From Actinomyces sp. 432 (GTDB lineage: Bacteria > Actinomycetota > Actinomycetes > Actinomycetales > Actinomycetaceae), in contig NZ_CP025249.1 in NCBI RefSeq assembly GCF_009930875.1, positions 558,001 through 622,000 of the forward strand: a stretch of DNA of 64,000 nt, written 5' to 3'. Within the stretch, counting starts at the first letter, position 1; each line of letters starts with the position of its first letter. The notes below the pieces were generated by a model. That model was not told where the DNA came from and did no database searches. It worked only from the letters and a program-made list of their open reading frames with translations. A program made the position numbers and the translations under genes. Below, in pieces: positions 1 through 8,025 of this stretch.

Positions 1-300
1 CCGGAGGCCACCATCTCCTCCCGGCCCACCGCGAAGGCCGCACGCGACTCCCGTGAGTCGGTTGCCGCGCGGGACTCCGCGGCGGAGTCGACGGCCCCTG
101 ACCCGTCCCCGGCCCAGTCGCCGGAGGAGCCGGGGCAGGAGCCGGAGGCCACGGCGGCCTCGCGGCGCGCCGCTTCAGCTCGCGACGCCGTCGCCGACCT
201 GGCCCGCGAACAGCACTCCCACCACGACGCCGCCGCCCAGCCAAACGCCGCAGCCGACGCCCTGGCTGCGCTTGAGGCCTCGCTGCCGAAGCGTTCTTGA
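1..300 (+). CDS. C-terminal fragment of an unidentified Ala/Pro/Glu-rich protein
   Basis: Frame 1 is open from the window edge to a TGA at 298-300, giving about 99 residues. The tail is rich in Ala, Pro, Ser and Glu and ends in a helical Ala/Asp segment (ADALAALEASLPKRS). No domain is recognisable, so only the disordered or coiled tail of a larger protein is visible; its start lies outside the window. The codon pattern (strong third-position G/C) favours real coding. The permease start lies 112 bases downstream, so the two genes may or may not be co-transcribed. Function unknown. Confidence 0.5.
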   Translation, partial: PEATISSRPTAKAARDSRESVAARDSAAESTAPDPSPAQSPEEPGQEPEATAASRRAASARDAVADLAREQHSHHDAAAQPNAAADALAALEASLPKRS

Positions 301-412
301 GCCCTCCGGCGCCCGTCGGAGGCTGGTCCGGCCTGCGGGGCGGCCCTGTCCGGTGTCCCAAGAGGCGACCTGGGTTTCCAGGTTGCGGCTGCGTCTGGGA
401 CAATCACGCCAC

Positions 413-1885
413 GTGACCACACATACCCCAGCTCCCACAACGTCAGCAGCGGCCGGGGCGGCGGATTCCCGCAACGCGATCGACCGCTTCTTCCACATAA
501 CCGAGCGCGGCTCCACGGTGGCGCGTGAAGTGCGTGGCGGCATCGTCACGTTCTTCACGATGGCCTACATCCTGGTGCTGAACCCGCTGGTGCTGTCCAC
601 ACCGCACGAGGGGATCGCCCCGCTGGGCACGCCCGAGCAGATTGCCGCCGGCACCGCATTCATCGCAGGCATCATCACGATCCTCATGGGCCTGCTGGCC
701 AACTACCCCATGGCGCTGGCCGCCGGCCTGGGTATCAACGCGATGATCGCCTACACCCTGGTCGGCATGAACGGCATGACCTACGCCGACGCCATGGGCC
801 TGGTGGTGATTGAGGGAGTCATCATCCTGCTACTGGTGCTTACCGGCTTCCGCGAGGCGGTGTTCAAGGCCGTCCCGGCGGACATCAAGACCGCCATCTC
901 GGTGGGCATCGGCCTGTTCATCGCCCTGATCGGCCTGGTGGACGCCAAGGTCGTCCGCGCCGGCGGCACCCCGCTGGAGCTCGGCCTGGGCGGCTCCCTG
1001 CAGGGCTGGCCGGTGCTGGTGTTCCTGTTTGGACTGTTCCTGATCCTGGTGCTGCACGTGCGCAAGGTGCGCGGCTCCATCCTCATCGGCATCGTCGCCT
1101 CCACCATCCTGGCGGCCCTTATCGAGGCCTTCGCGCACCTGGGGGCATTCGACGCGGAGACCAACCCCACCGGCTGGTCGCTGTCCATCCCCGCCCTGGA
1201 GGGCGCCCCCGTCGAGTTGCCGAGCCTGGCCACGCTCGGCCAGTTCAGCCTTCTCGGCAGCGTGGAGAAGGTCGGCGTCGTCTCCGTGGTGCTGCTGGTC
1301 TTCTCCCTCATGCTCGCCGACTTCTTCGACACCATGGGCACCATGGTTGCCATTGGCGCGGAGGGTGACCTGCTGGATGAGAACGGCAACCCGCCGCACA
1401 CCCGCGAGATCCTCGTCGTCGACTCCCTGGGCGCGATCGCGGGCGGCGCCGGCGGCGTCTCCTCCAACACCTCCTACATCGAGTCGGCTGCGGGCGTCGG
1501 TGAGGGCGCTCGCACCGGCCTGGCCTCAATCGTCACCGGGGTGCTGTTCCTGGCCAGCATGTTCATCGCCCCGGTCGTCTCCATGGTGCCTTACGAGGCG
1601 GCCACCCCGGCGCTGGTGGTCGTCGGCTTCCTGATGATGACCCAGGTGACGGATATCGACTGGAAGACCCCGGAGATCGCCCTGCCGGCCTTCATCACCA
1701 TAATCATGATGCCGTTCTCCTACTCCATCACCAACGGCATTGGCGCGGGCTTCGTCTCCTACCTGGTAGTCCAGATGGCACGCGGCCGGGTCAAGGACAT
1801 CCACCCGCTGATGTGGGTCGCCTCGGTGCTGTTCGTCATCTACTTCACGCTCGAGCCCATCAAGGCGATCCTGGGCGTGGGCTGA
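413..1885 (+). CDS. NCS2-family (AzgA-like) guanine/hypoxanthine permease
   Basis: A 490-residue integral membrane protein of the nucleobase:cation symporter-2 AzgA group, which imports purines such as hypoxanthine, guanine or adenine with protons. Supporting features are the N-terminal NAIDRFFHITERGSTVAREV, the segment GGIVTFFTMAYILVLNP typical of AzgA proteins, and about a dozen hydrophobic helices. The conserved SSNTSYIESAAGVGEGARTG region forms the substrate-site loop. GTG at 413 is chosen because the in-frame codons upstream encode Arg/Pro-rich sequence unlike the family. Length is normal for the family. The purine specificity is inferred from family only. Confidence 0.92.
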   Translation: MTTHTPAPTTSAAAGAADSRNAIDRFFHITERGSTVAREVRGGIVTFFTMAYILVLNPLVLSTPHEGIAPLGTPEQIAAGTAFIAGIITILMGLLANYPMALAAGLGINAMIAYTLVGMNGMTYADAMGLVVIEGVIILLLVLTGFREAVFKAVPADIKTAISVGIGLFIALIGLVDAKVVRAGGTPLELGLGGSLQGWPVLVFLFGLFLILVLHVRKVRGSILIGIVASTILAALIEAFAHLGAFDAETNPTGWSLSIPALEGAPVELPSLATLGQFSLLGSVEKVGVVSVVLLVFSLMLADFFDTMGTMVAIGAEGDLLDENGNPPHTREILVVDSLGAIAGGAGGVSSNTSYIESAAGVGEGARTGLASIVTGVLFLASMFIAPVVSMVPYEAATPALVVVGFLMMTQVTDIDWKTPEIALPAFITIIMMPFSYSITNGIGAGFVSYLVVQMARGRVKDIHPLMWVASVLFVIYFTLEPIKAILGVG

Positions 1886-2071
1886 CGGCCGGTGCCGGGC
1901 ACCGGGCGAGCGCCCGGCGCGCATGGGGCGGGGGCGACGACGCGGCTACGGTCACGTCGTCGCCCCTGTCTGTGCTTGGTGTACAGACGTACAATTGACC
2001 GCTTCCAAAAATGCGCGCATCCCAGCGGGTGCGCCCGTCGTCACACATTCCACCGGAGTGAACTCCCCACC

Positions 2072-3399
2072 GTGAGCAACACCTTTGAGTCGCTTAAGTT
2101 CCACAACTATCGGATCTGGTTCTTCGCCGCGCTGGTTGCCAACACCGGCACGTGGATGCAGCGGGTGGCCCAGGACTGGCTGGTGCTGCGGATCCTGACT
2201 GATGACTCAGCCTCCGCCACGGGTATTACGACGGCGCTCCAGTTCCTGCCGGCCATGCTGTTCAGCGCCCATGCCGGGCTGATTGCGGACCGGGTGGACC
2301 AGCGCAAGTTCTTGATGGTTACCCAGTCAGCCATGGGGGCGGTGTCCCTGGCACTGGCGGTAGACGTCCTAGCCGGCCACGCGGCGCTGTGGCATGTGTA
2401 CCTGGCTGCCTTCGCGACCGGACTCGGATCCGCCTATGACGCCCCGGCGCGCCAGATCTTCGTAGCCCGCATGGTGCCTGCGGAGAACCTGGCCAACGCC
2501 GTCGGGCTGAACTCCGCGTCCTTCAATGCCGCCCGGCTACTGGGCCCGGCGGCCAGCGGACTGGTAATCGCCTGGGTCGGGCCGGGCTGGGTGTTCCTCG
2601 TAAACGCCCTGACCTTCCTGTTCCCGGCGCTGGCGCTGGCCACCATGCGCCTGTCCGAGTTGTACGACGTACCGCGTGCCAAGCGCGCCAAGGGGCAGCT
2701 GCGGGCCGGCCTGGCCTATATCCGCCACCGCACGGACATCATCGTCATTATCGCGATCATTTCGGTCGTCTCCATGTTCACCCTCAACTTCCAGGTGACC
2801 ATGGCCGCGATGGTGCGCTCGACCTTTGATATGGAGTCCGATGCCTACGGCACCGTCTCCTCAGTCTTCGCGGTCGGCTCCCTGGCGGGAGCGCTGTGGG
2901 CGGCACGCCGGAAGTCGCCGCGGGTGCGCACCCTGGTGGTGGCCTCCTTCTTCCTGGGGTGTTCACGATCCTGATGGCGCTTGCGCCCAGCTATGAGCTG
3001 TTCGCGGCCTCCACGATCCCGGTGGGGCTGTGCGTGCTTACGGTGCTCACCAGCGCCAACCAGACCGTCCAGCTGAATACGGAGCCCGCGATGCGCGGGC
3101 GGGTGATGAGCATTTACATGATGTTCTTCCTCGGCACCACGCCGATCGGGGCTCCGGTCATGGGGTGGGTGTCGGACCAGTGGGGGCCTCGCATCTCGAT
3201 TCTGGCCGGTGGTGTGGCCGCGATCCTCGCATCCGTGGCCGCCGGCATCTGGGCGCGGCGCCACTGGCACATCGACTTCGCCTATTCCTCCACCCGCCCC
3301 TTCCTGACCACGGTCGGCCCGCGCGAGCGCGCCGGCCTGGCCGGGGGAGGAGGGGGCGAGCAGGCGGCTGCCGACGGCGCGCCGGACTCGCGCGAGTGA
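2072..3399 (+). CDS. MFS exporter, DHA3/EntS-like (frameshift at 2956-2959)
   Basis: A major-facilitator permease of the DHA3 type, a group that exports drugs or siderophores. The N-terminus (VSNTFESLKFHNYRIWFF, then NTGTWMQRVAQDWLVL) is characteristic, and an MFS motif-A-like loop GLIADRVDQRKF follows. The reading frame breaks in a run of four G at 2956-2959: the first frame ends at 2974, while a second frame carries the remaining helices (VFTILMALAPSYELF onward) to 3399. Adding one G restores a 442-residue protein of normal length, so this may be an under-called homopolymer. GTG 2072 is the family-typical start. A TACAAT hexamer at 1990-1995 could be its -10 box. The DtxR regulator lies just downstream, which makes an iron-related substrate possible but unproven. 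Confidence 0.8.
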
Positions 3400-3567
3400 A
3401 ACGGCTCGCCCGGCGTCGTCCACAGTGCCCGCGCGCCTAGGGCGGCGCCCAGTGGGTGGTGGCTCAGCGAGACGTCGATATCCTGTTTGGACACGCGTGC
3501 ACGTCCCACAGCCGGGCTGCTGCCGGGGCATGCGGCATTGGGTAGCGACCATCGGAGGAGACACCAG

Positions 3568-4245
3568 ATGAGTGAGCTGATCGACACCACCGAGATGTAC
3601 CTGAAGTCCGTGTACGAGCTTGAGGAAGATGGCGTACTTCCGCTGCGCGCGCGGATTGTGGAGCGGTTGGGGCACTCCGGCCCAACCGTGTCGCAGACGG
3701 TTGCCCGCATGGAGCGTAGCGGGCTTATCTGGGTCGCTGATGACCGCTCCCTGCAACTGACAGATGAGGGTCGGCGACGTGCCACCGAGGTTATTCGCAA
3801 ACACCGCCTTGCTGAAAGGCTGTTGCTGGATGTGGTCGGAGTAGACCGCAGGCTCGTACATGACGAGGCTTGCCGGTGGGAGCACGTAATGAGCGAGCAG
3901 GTCGAGGACCGCCTGGCGGCGATACTCGATGACATCTCGACCGACCCCTTCGGCAATCCGATTCCGGAGCGGGTTCCCACGCTTCCTTCGCCTGCTGCGG
4001 CTGAGATCAGCGCCGAGCGGCTGGTTCGCGATGGTCGCTCCGACGCTGTCATTACGCGTGTAGGCGAGCCGATCCAGGCCGATGTAGAGCTGATCGCCCG
4101 GTTCGAGGATGCCGATCTGCATGCCGGCACACCGGTGCGGCTGACATCCACCGTCGGAGGCATTCGGGTTGCTCGTCAGGATGATGAGTCGGCCTCGGCA
4201 CTGCTGCAGGGCTCCCTCACCCGCCACCTGTTCCTGAAGCGTTGA
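3568..4245 (+). CDS. dtxR: DtxR/IdeR-family iron-dependent repressor
   Basis: A 225-residue cytoplasmic metal-sensing repressor: N-terminal winged helix (residues about 1-70), dimerisation and metal domain (about 70-140), C-terminal SH3-like domain. The residues match DtxR numbering exactly. Met10, Cys102, Glu105 and His106 form the primary site; His79, Glu83 and His98 form the ancillary site. Cys102 and Met10 are the ligands of iron-type DtxR/IdeR, as opposed to the Asp/Glu set of MntR. The start is ATG 3568, preceded by GGAGGAG at 3554-3560. Family members repress iron uptake genes when loaded with Fe2+. No complete IdeR box is visible near the gene. Confidence 0.93.
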   Translation: MSELIDTTEMYLKSVYELEEDGVLPLRARIVERLGHSGPTVSQTVARMERSGLIWVADDRSLQLTDEGRRRATEVIRKHRLAERLLLDVVGVDRRLVHDEACRWEHVMSEQVEDRLAAILDDISTDPFGNPIPERVPTLPSPAAAEISAERLVRDGRSDAVITRVGEPIQADVELIARFEDADLHAGTPVRLTSTVGGIRVARQDDESASALLQGSLTRHLFLKR

Positions 4246-4349
4246 TACCGCGGGCGAAGTACTCGCATGCGCTCTCCTTGCGTGGGGGATTCCACAGCCT
4301 TGAGGGTGGGGAGAAGTGTCCATTGACGCGGGAACTCCACTACCTTGGA

Positions 4350-4553
4350 GTCCGCGTTCGGCAATCCGACCGTGGAGAGGCCCGCAGAGCCCAAGCCTGC
4401 CGGTGCGAGCCCTCCCCTCCCAGCGATCTTTTTCGGCAGGCCCGGGGGAACCACTTTTCCGGCCGCAGCCACTCGGTGGCGGCCTCGGGGTGAAGCCCGC
4501 GTGACGCGGGCCGGGCCTCTCCCGCCCGAACCCGACAGCTAACCTCGGCGGCT
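4350..4553 (+). promoter_or_regulatory. ydaO/yuaA c-di-AMP riboswitch, copy 1
   Basis: The leader of the first NlpC/P60 gene carries the conserved cores of the ydaO class: GGGGGAACCA at 4444-4453, GGGGTGAAGCCCGC at 4487-4500 and CCGAACCCGACAGCTAACC at 4526-4544. The hairpin AGCCCGCGTGACGCGGGCCG lies between the last two. The order and spacing match the family, which binds cyclic di-AMP and turns off cell-wall hydrolase genes in Gram-positive bacteria. The 5' edge is approximate. The RBS AGGAGA follows the aptamer by about ten bases, so either a terminator or SD occlusion could act. Confidence 0.88.
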
Positions 4554-4568
4554 CACTAGGAGAATTAA

Positions 4569-5336
4569 TTGACTACAAACGTCAAGGCTCGTCACCGCAA
4601 GGCTGCTCGCCCGCTGACCCCGTTGACGGATGCTGCTCCGGTTGCACGTCGGGGACTTGCTGTAGCCGCAAGCTCCGGCCTGGCGCTGACCATGATCGCC
4701 TCCGGTGCGAACGCCGCCGGAGACGACGACGCCATCAGTGAGTCCGCCGGCGCCCTCGGGGAAGCCGGCGTAGCCGTACTGGCTAGTGATGCGCGCGAGG
4801 TTGTGACCACGAACGCGGCGATTGCGGCAGCTTCGGATGCCGCCTGGGGCTCCGACATAACCGAGGTCGACGCTGTTACCGCCGCCGCCCCGGTCGTTGA
4901 GGAGGAAGCCGACGAGGAGGCGGACTCCTCCGCCGACGCAACCGCGGACTCCGAGGCCACGCAGGCCGATGAGGCGGCCGCCGCAAGCGCTCCCGCCGGG
5001 CAGGGCACCTCCGGGCAGGGCATGGTCGCGCTGGCCATGCAGTACGTCGGAACCCCCTACGTCTGGGGCGCGTCAGGCCCGTCCGCCTTCGACTGCTCCG
5101 GTCTGGTGTCCTACGTCTACGGCCAGTACGGGATCTCCATCCCGCACCAGTCGGGCCAGATCCGCGCGGTCGGCACCCCGATCTCAGCGGCAGAGGCACG
5201 GCCCGGCGACATCCTGTGGTGGTCCGGACACGTGGCCCTCTACGCGGGCGACGGCATGATGGTTGACGCCTCCCCGTCCACAGGCGTGTCCTACCACGCC
5301 GTCTACTCGGGAGCCACCTACCTGCGCGTGGGCTGA
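4569..5336 (+). CDS. Secreted NlpC/P60 peptidoglycan endopeptidase, paralog 1
   Basis: A 255-residue exported protein. The N-terminus starts with a basic stretch (ARHRKAARPLTP) followed by a hydrophobic segment ending ASGANA, a likely signal peptide. Then comes an acidic Ala/Glu-rich linker (about residues 50-150) and a C-terminal NlpC/P60 domain. The catalytic Cys lies in DCSGLVSYVY and the His in GHVALYAGDG. The family cleaves peptide stems of peptidoglycan. The start is TTG 4569 behind AGGAGA at 4558-4563; no ATG start fits better. It sits under a c-di-AMP riboswitch, so it should fall when c-di-AMP is high. It is paralogous to the next gene, with the same signal region and fold. Confidence 0.9.
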   Translation: MTTNVKARHRKAARPLTPLTDAAPVARRGLAVAASSGLALTMIASGANAAGDDDAISESAGALGEAGVAVLASDAREVVTTNAAIAAASDAAWGSDITEVDAVTAAAPVVEEEADEEADSSADATADSEATQADEAAAASAPAGQGTSGQGMVALAMQYVGTPYVWGASGPSAFDCSGLVSYVYGQYGISIPHQSGQIRAVGTPISAAEARPGDILWWSGHVALYAGDGMMVDASPSTGVSYHAVYSGATYLRVG

Positions 5337-5417
5337 CTCGCCGTTCCCCCTGAGGCCTCCCTGGGCCTGAGGCGGCTGCATCATTCGCGTATTCACGTAC
5401 GCGTCGGCCTCCGGTGC

Positions 5418-5449
5418 CGCCCCGCTCCTAAGCTCTCAGGAGCGGGGCG
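5418..5449 (+). terminator. Hairpin terminator after NlpC/P60 paralog 1
   Basis: The inverted repeat CGCCCCGCTCCT / AGGAGCGGGGCG forms a perfect 12-bp stem with an 8-nt loop, 82 bases past the stop codon. There is no U-run, so it may be only a weak or protein-assisted terminator. Confidence 0.5.
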
Positions 5450-5607
5450 CCTGCGTTCATGCGTGAACTCTGCATGTGGCTCGACTCGGCAACCGAGTGG
5501 GTCTAGCTGCGCCTGGCCAGGCTGGAGCACGCGAACCCTCGCCGTGCCTGGTCAACCGCCGCAAGCAGCATGTGCCACTTGTCACGGCGATGTGTGTGAT
5601 CTCCCCG

Positions 5608-5636
5608 TGACGGCTACCGGCGACCTCGGGTAACGT
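5608..5636 (+). promoter_or_regulatory. Candidate promoter of NlpC/P60 paralog 2
   Basis: A TGACGG hexamer (5608-5613) and a TAACGT hexamer (5631-5636) are 17 bases apart, and transcription would begin just 5' of the second riboswitch. The -10 fits the actinobacterial TANNNT pattern. Inferred from spacing only. Confidence 0.4.
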
Positions 5637-5678
5637 ATCCACCGTTGCGGAGCTCAAAGGGCCGCAGCACCGGGGACG

Positions 5679-5841
5679 GGGCTCAATCCTGCCGCTTGCC
5701 CCCGGTTGTCATATCCCACATACATGGCAGGAACGGGGGAACCAAACGCGGCTTCGGCCCCCGCCGGAGCCTTGGGGTGAAGCCCGCGCGACGCGGGCCG
5801 GGCGTCTCCAGTCCGAACCCGACAGCTCACCTCGTAGGCAT
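5679..5841 (+). promoter_or_regulatory. ydaO/yuaA c-di-AMP riboswitch, copy 2
   Basis: The same conserved cores appear as in copy 1: GCTCAATCCTGCC at 5681-5693, GGGGGAACCA near 5735-5744, GGGGTGAAGCCCGCG near 5774-5788 and CCGAACCCGACAGCT at 5813-5827, closing with CTCGTAGGC. This copy matches the family more fully at its 5' side than copy 1. It lies 20 bases before ATG 5861, with the AGAGGAG SD between. It is expected to lower expression when c-di-AMP is abundant. Confidence 0.9.
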
Positions 5842-5860
5842 CTCAGAGGAGAACCACTAC

Positions 5861-6664
5861 ATGACAACAAGCACCTCGGCTCGGCATCGCAAGGCTGCTC
5901 GCCCGCTGACCCCGATGACCTCTGTGGCCCCGGTTGCCCGTCGCGGCTTCGCCGTTGCTGCATCCTCAGGCCTCGCGCTGGGCATGATCGCCTCCGGCGC
6001 CTCCGCTGCAAACACCAACGAGGCCGCACAGTCCGCCGGCTCGCTCGAGACTCAGGGAGTGGGGGCGCTCGCCGCTGAGGCGCGCACCGTGGTCTCCACC
6101 AACGAGTCCGTGCAGGTCGCCGCCTCCGTCGTCGTGCCCAACGACGTCGAGACCGTTGACGCCCCGACTGCCGAGGCCCCCGTCGTTGAGGTCGAGGAAG
6201 AGCCGGAGCCGGAGGCCACTGCTGAAGCGGATGCGGTAGTCGAGACCGCTAACGCGGCTGCCGCTGACACGGACACCACGGCGGAGGCCGCGGCCACGAC
6301 CACCGCAAGCCCCGCTGCGGCGAACCCCTCGGGTTCCTCGGTAGTCTCCATCGCCATGCAGTACACGGGCATGGCTTACATCTGGGGCTCCAACTCCCCG
6401 GCTAACGGCGGATTCGACTGCTCCGGCCTGGTCCAGTACGTCTACTCCCAGGTCGGCATCTCCCTGCCCCGCACTTCTTACGCGCAGGGCGCCTCCGGCA
6501 CGGTCGTGTCCGCCGCGCAGGCGCAGCCGGGTGACATCGTCTACTACGGCGGCCACGTCGGCATCTACGCCGGTGGCGGCATGATGATTGACGCGGGGAC
6601 GCCGGCGACCGGCGTGTCCTACCGCGCGGTCTACGGTTCGCCGCAGTACGTGCGCGTGGGCTGA
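5861..6664 (+). CDS. Secreted NlpC/P60 peptidoglycan endopeptidase, paralog 2
   Basis: A 267-residue exported NlpC/P60 protein, paralog of the preceding hydrolase. The signal region repeats the RHRKAARPLTP motif and ends in ASGASAA. A longer Glu/Ala/Thr linker follows, then the catalytic domain: GGFDCSGLVQYVYSQ holds the Cys and GGHVGIYAGGGMM the His. ATG 5861 with AGAGGAG at 5845-5851 is the clear start; upstream in-frame codons lie inside the riboswitch. The two genes look like a duplication of the whole riboswitch-plus-gene unit, followed by divergence of the linker. Role: remodelling of peptidoglycan during growth or division, inferred from family. Confidence 0.92.
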   Translation: MTTSTSARHRKAARPLTPMTSVAPVARRGFAVAASSGLALGMIASGASAANTNEAAQSAGSLETQGVGALAAEARTVVSTNESVQVAASVVVPNDVETVDAPTAEAPVVEVEEEPEPEATAEADAVVETANAAAADTDTTAEAAATTTASPAAANPSGSSVVSIAMQYTGMAYIWGSNSPANGGFDCSGLVQYVYSQVGISLPRTSYAQGASGTVVSAAQAQPGDIVYYGGHVGIYAGGGMMIDAGTPATGVSYRAVYGSPQYVRVG

Positions 6665-6689
6665 GCTAGCAGCTGACTCGCTCCACCTT

Positions 6690-6724
6690 GTGGGGCGGCC
6701 GGTCACCGTGCCGGCCGCCCCCAC
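6690..6724 (+). terminator. Intrinsic terminator after NlpC/P60 paralog 2
   Basis: GTGGGGCGGCCGG (6690-6702) pairs with CCGGCCGCCCCCAC (6711-6724) with one bulged base, and is followed shortly by ATTTTC. Position and T-run support a terminator. Confidence 0.65.
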
Positions 6725-6818
6725 ATGCTATTTTCAAAACGTGGTTTGGAACACGCTCGCCCACGGGGCAAAATGAGTGTGGTCGAGTTACAGGCGCTCG
6801 CAGAAAGGGGCACAACCC

Positions 6819-7760
6819 ATGGCTGAAGACAAGGTCGTCCTCGTCGGAGTTGACGGCTCACCCGAATCCCTGGAGGCGGTCGACTGGGCGGTCGACCGCG
6901 CCGCCTGCAACGGCTGGCGCGTTCACATCCTGTGCGCCTACTCCCTCCCGTCCTTTACTACGGCCTCCCTTGACGGGGGGTACGCCGCACTGGACGACTC
7001 CGCAGTACGTGCCGGTGCCGAGGCCGTGGTCAACGAGGCGGTGGCACGTACGCAGGACCGGGGCGTGACCGTGACCAGCTCACTGGAAACCGGTGACCCC
7101 GCCGGGGTGCTGGTCGACTTGTCCGCGGATGCAGCCCTCGCCGTCGTTGGTACCCGCGGGGGCGGCGGCTTCGCCGACCGGCTGCTTGGGACCGTGTCCT
7201 CCGCCCTGCCCGCCCACAGCCACTGCCCGGCGGTGGTCGTGCCGCGGCACACGGAAGGTTCCGCCTTCACCCCGGTCAGGCGCATCGTAGTTGGCGTGGA
7301 CGGCTCGGACTCGGCCCGCAAGGCTCTGAAGTGGGCGGTGCGCGAGGCTGACGCCTGGGGTGCTGAGCTGACGGCGATTGCGGCCGTCCCCATGGCCTCC
7401 GGCGCCGGGGCGCTTGCTTGGCTGCCCGCCGCCGTGGACCGTGAGCAGGTGCTGACCGACGTGCGCTCCGGCTTGGACCGGGCCATCGCCGAGGCCACCG
7501 AGGGGTACCCCGACGTGGTGGTGCGGCGCCACGCGCTGGACGGAAACGCAGCTGAACTCATGTCTGAGTTCTCCACCGCCGTCGACCTGGTGGTGGTCGG
7601 GTCCCGCGGCCGCGGCGGCTTCTCCGGTCTGCTGCTCGGTTCGGTCAGCCAGGCGGTACTGTCGCACGCCTCCTGTCCCGTCATGGTGGTTCCGGCCCGT
7701 ACCCGGGATGAGGACGTCCGGGTCGGCCGTAACCAGACGATTCCCTGGTCGCGGGCCTGA
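6819..7760 (+). CDS. Universal stress protein with two UspA domains
   Basis: A 313-residue cytoplasmic protein made of two tandem UspA domains (about residues 1-145 and 155-300). Each ends in the ATP-binding signature G-x2-G-x9-G-(S/T): GTRGGGGFADRLLGTVSS in the first and GSRGRGGFSGLLLGSVSQ in the second. ATP-binding Usp proteins are linked to stress and stasis survival in actinobacteria. ATG 6819 is chosen because VVLVGVDGSPES, the first strand, begins right after it, with GAAAGGGG upstream. Monocistronic, between two terminators. Confidence 0.92.
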   Translation: MAEDKVVLVGVDGSPESLEAVDWAVDRAACNGWRVHILCAYSLPSFTTASLDGGYAALDDSAVRAGAEAVVNEAVARTQDRGVTVTSSLETGDPAGVLVDLSADAALAVVGTRGGGGFADRLLGTVSSALPAHSHCPAVVVPRHTEGSAFTPVRRIVVGVDGSDSARKALKWAVREADAWGAELTAIAAVPMASGAGALAWLPAAVDREQVLTDVRSGLDRAIAEATEGYPDVVVRRHALDGNAAELMSEFSTAVDLVVVGSRGRGGFSGLLLGSVSQAVLSHASCPVMVVPARTRDEDVRVGRNQTIPWSRA

Positions 7761-7772
7761 GCGCCGCCGGAA

Positions 7773-7809
7773 GGGGTGCGGCTGGAGCGGAGGCCTCCGG
7801 CCGCACCCC
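7773..7809 (+). terminator. Terminator after usp
   Basis: GGGGTGCGGC (7773-7782) pairs with GCCGCACCCC (7800-7809), extended inward by GGAG/CTCC for a stem of about 15 bp with a 7-nt loop. No U-run follows. Confidence 0.6.
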
Positions 7810-7860
7810 GACGGTACTCACCGCCGTACGATCAGGTAGGATCGCAGCCGTCCTCAGCCG

Positions 7861-7933
7861 GCCCTCGTAGCTCAGGGGATAGAGCACCGCTCTCCTAAAG
7901 CGGGTGTCGCGCGTTCGAATCGCGCCGGGGGCA
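7861..7933 (+). tRNA. tRNA-Arg (anticodon CCT)
   Basis: A complete cloverleaf: acceptor GCCCTCG with CGGGGGC (one G-T pair), D arm GCTC-AGGGGAT-AGAGC, anticodon stem CCGCT/AGCGG with loop CTCCTAA, T arm GCGCG-TTCGAAT-CGCGC, discriminator A at 7933. Anticodon CCT at 7894-7896 reads AGG. No CCA is encoded directly. TAGGAT near 7837 may be its -10 box. Confidence 0.95.
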
Positions 7934-8025
7934 CTCGAATGCAACCAATGTTCCGGCATGCTAGTGACGGCGCTTCCGGTGCGTCGGCACCGTCCGGGGC
8001 GGCGGGGCGGATATCGTGCGGGGAT

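Noticed and set aside
53..412. N-terminal extension of the NCS2 permease frame
   Set aside because: It is Arg/Pro-rich, out of frame with the real coding sequence ending at 300, and has no family similarity.
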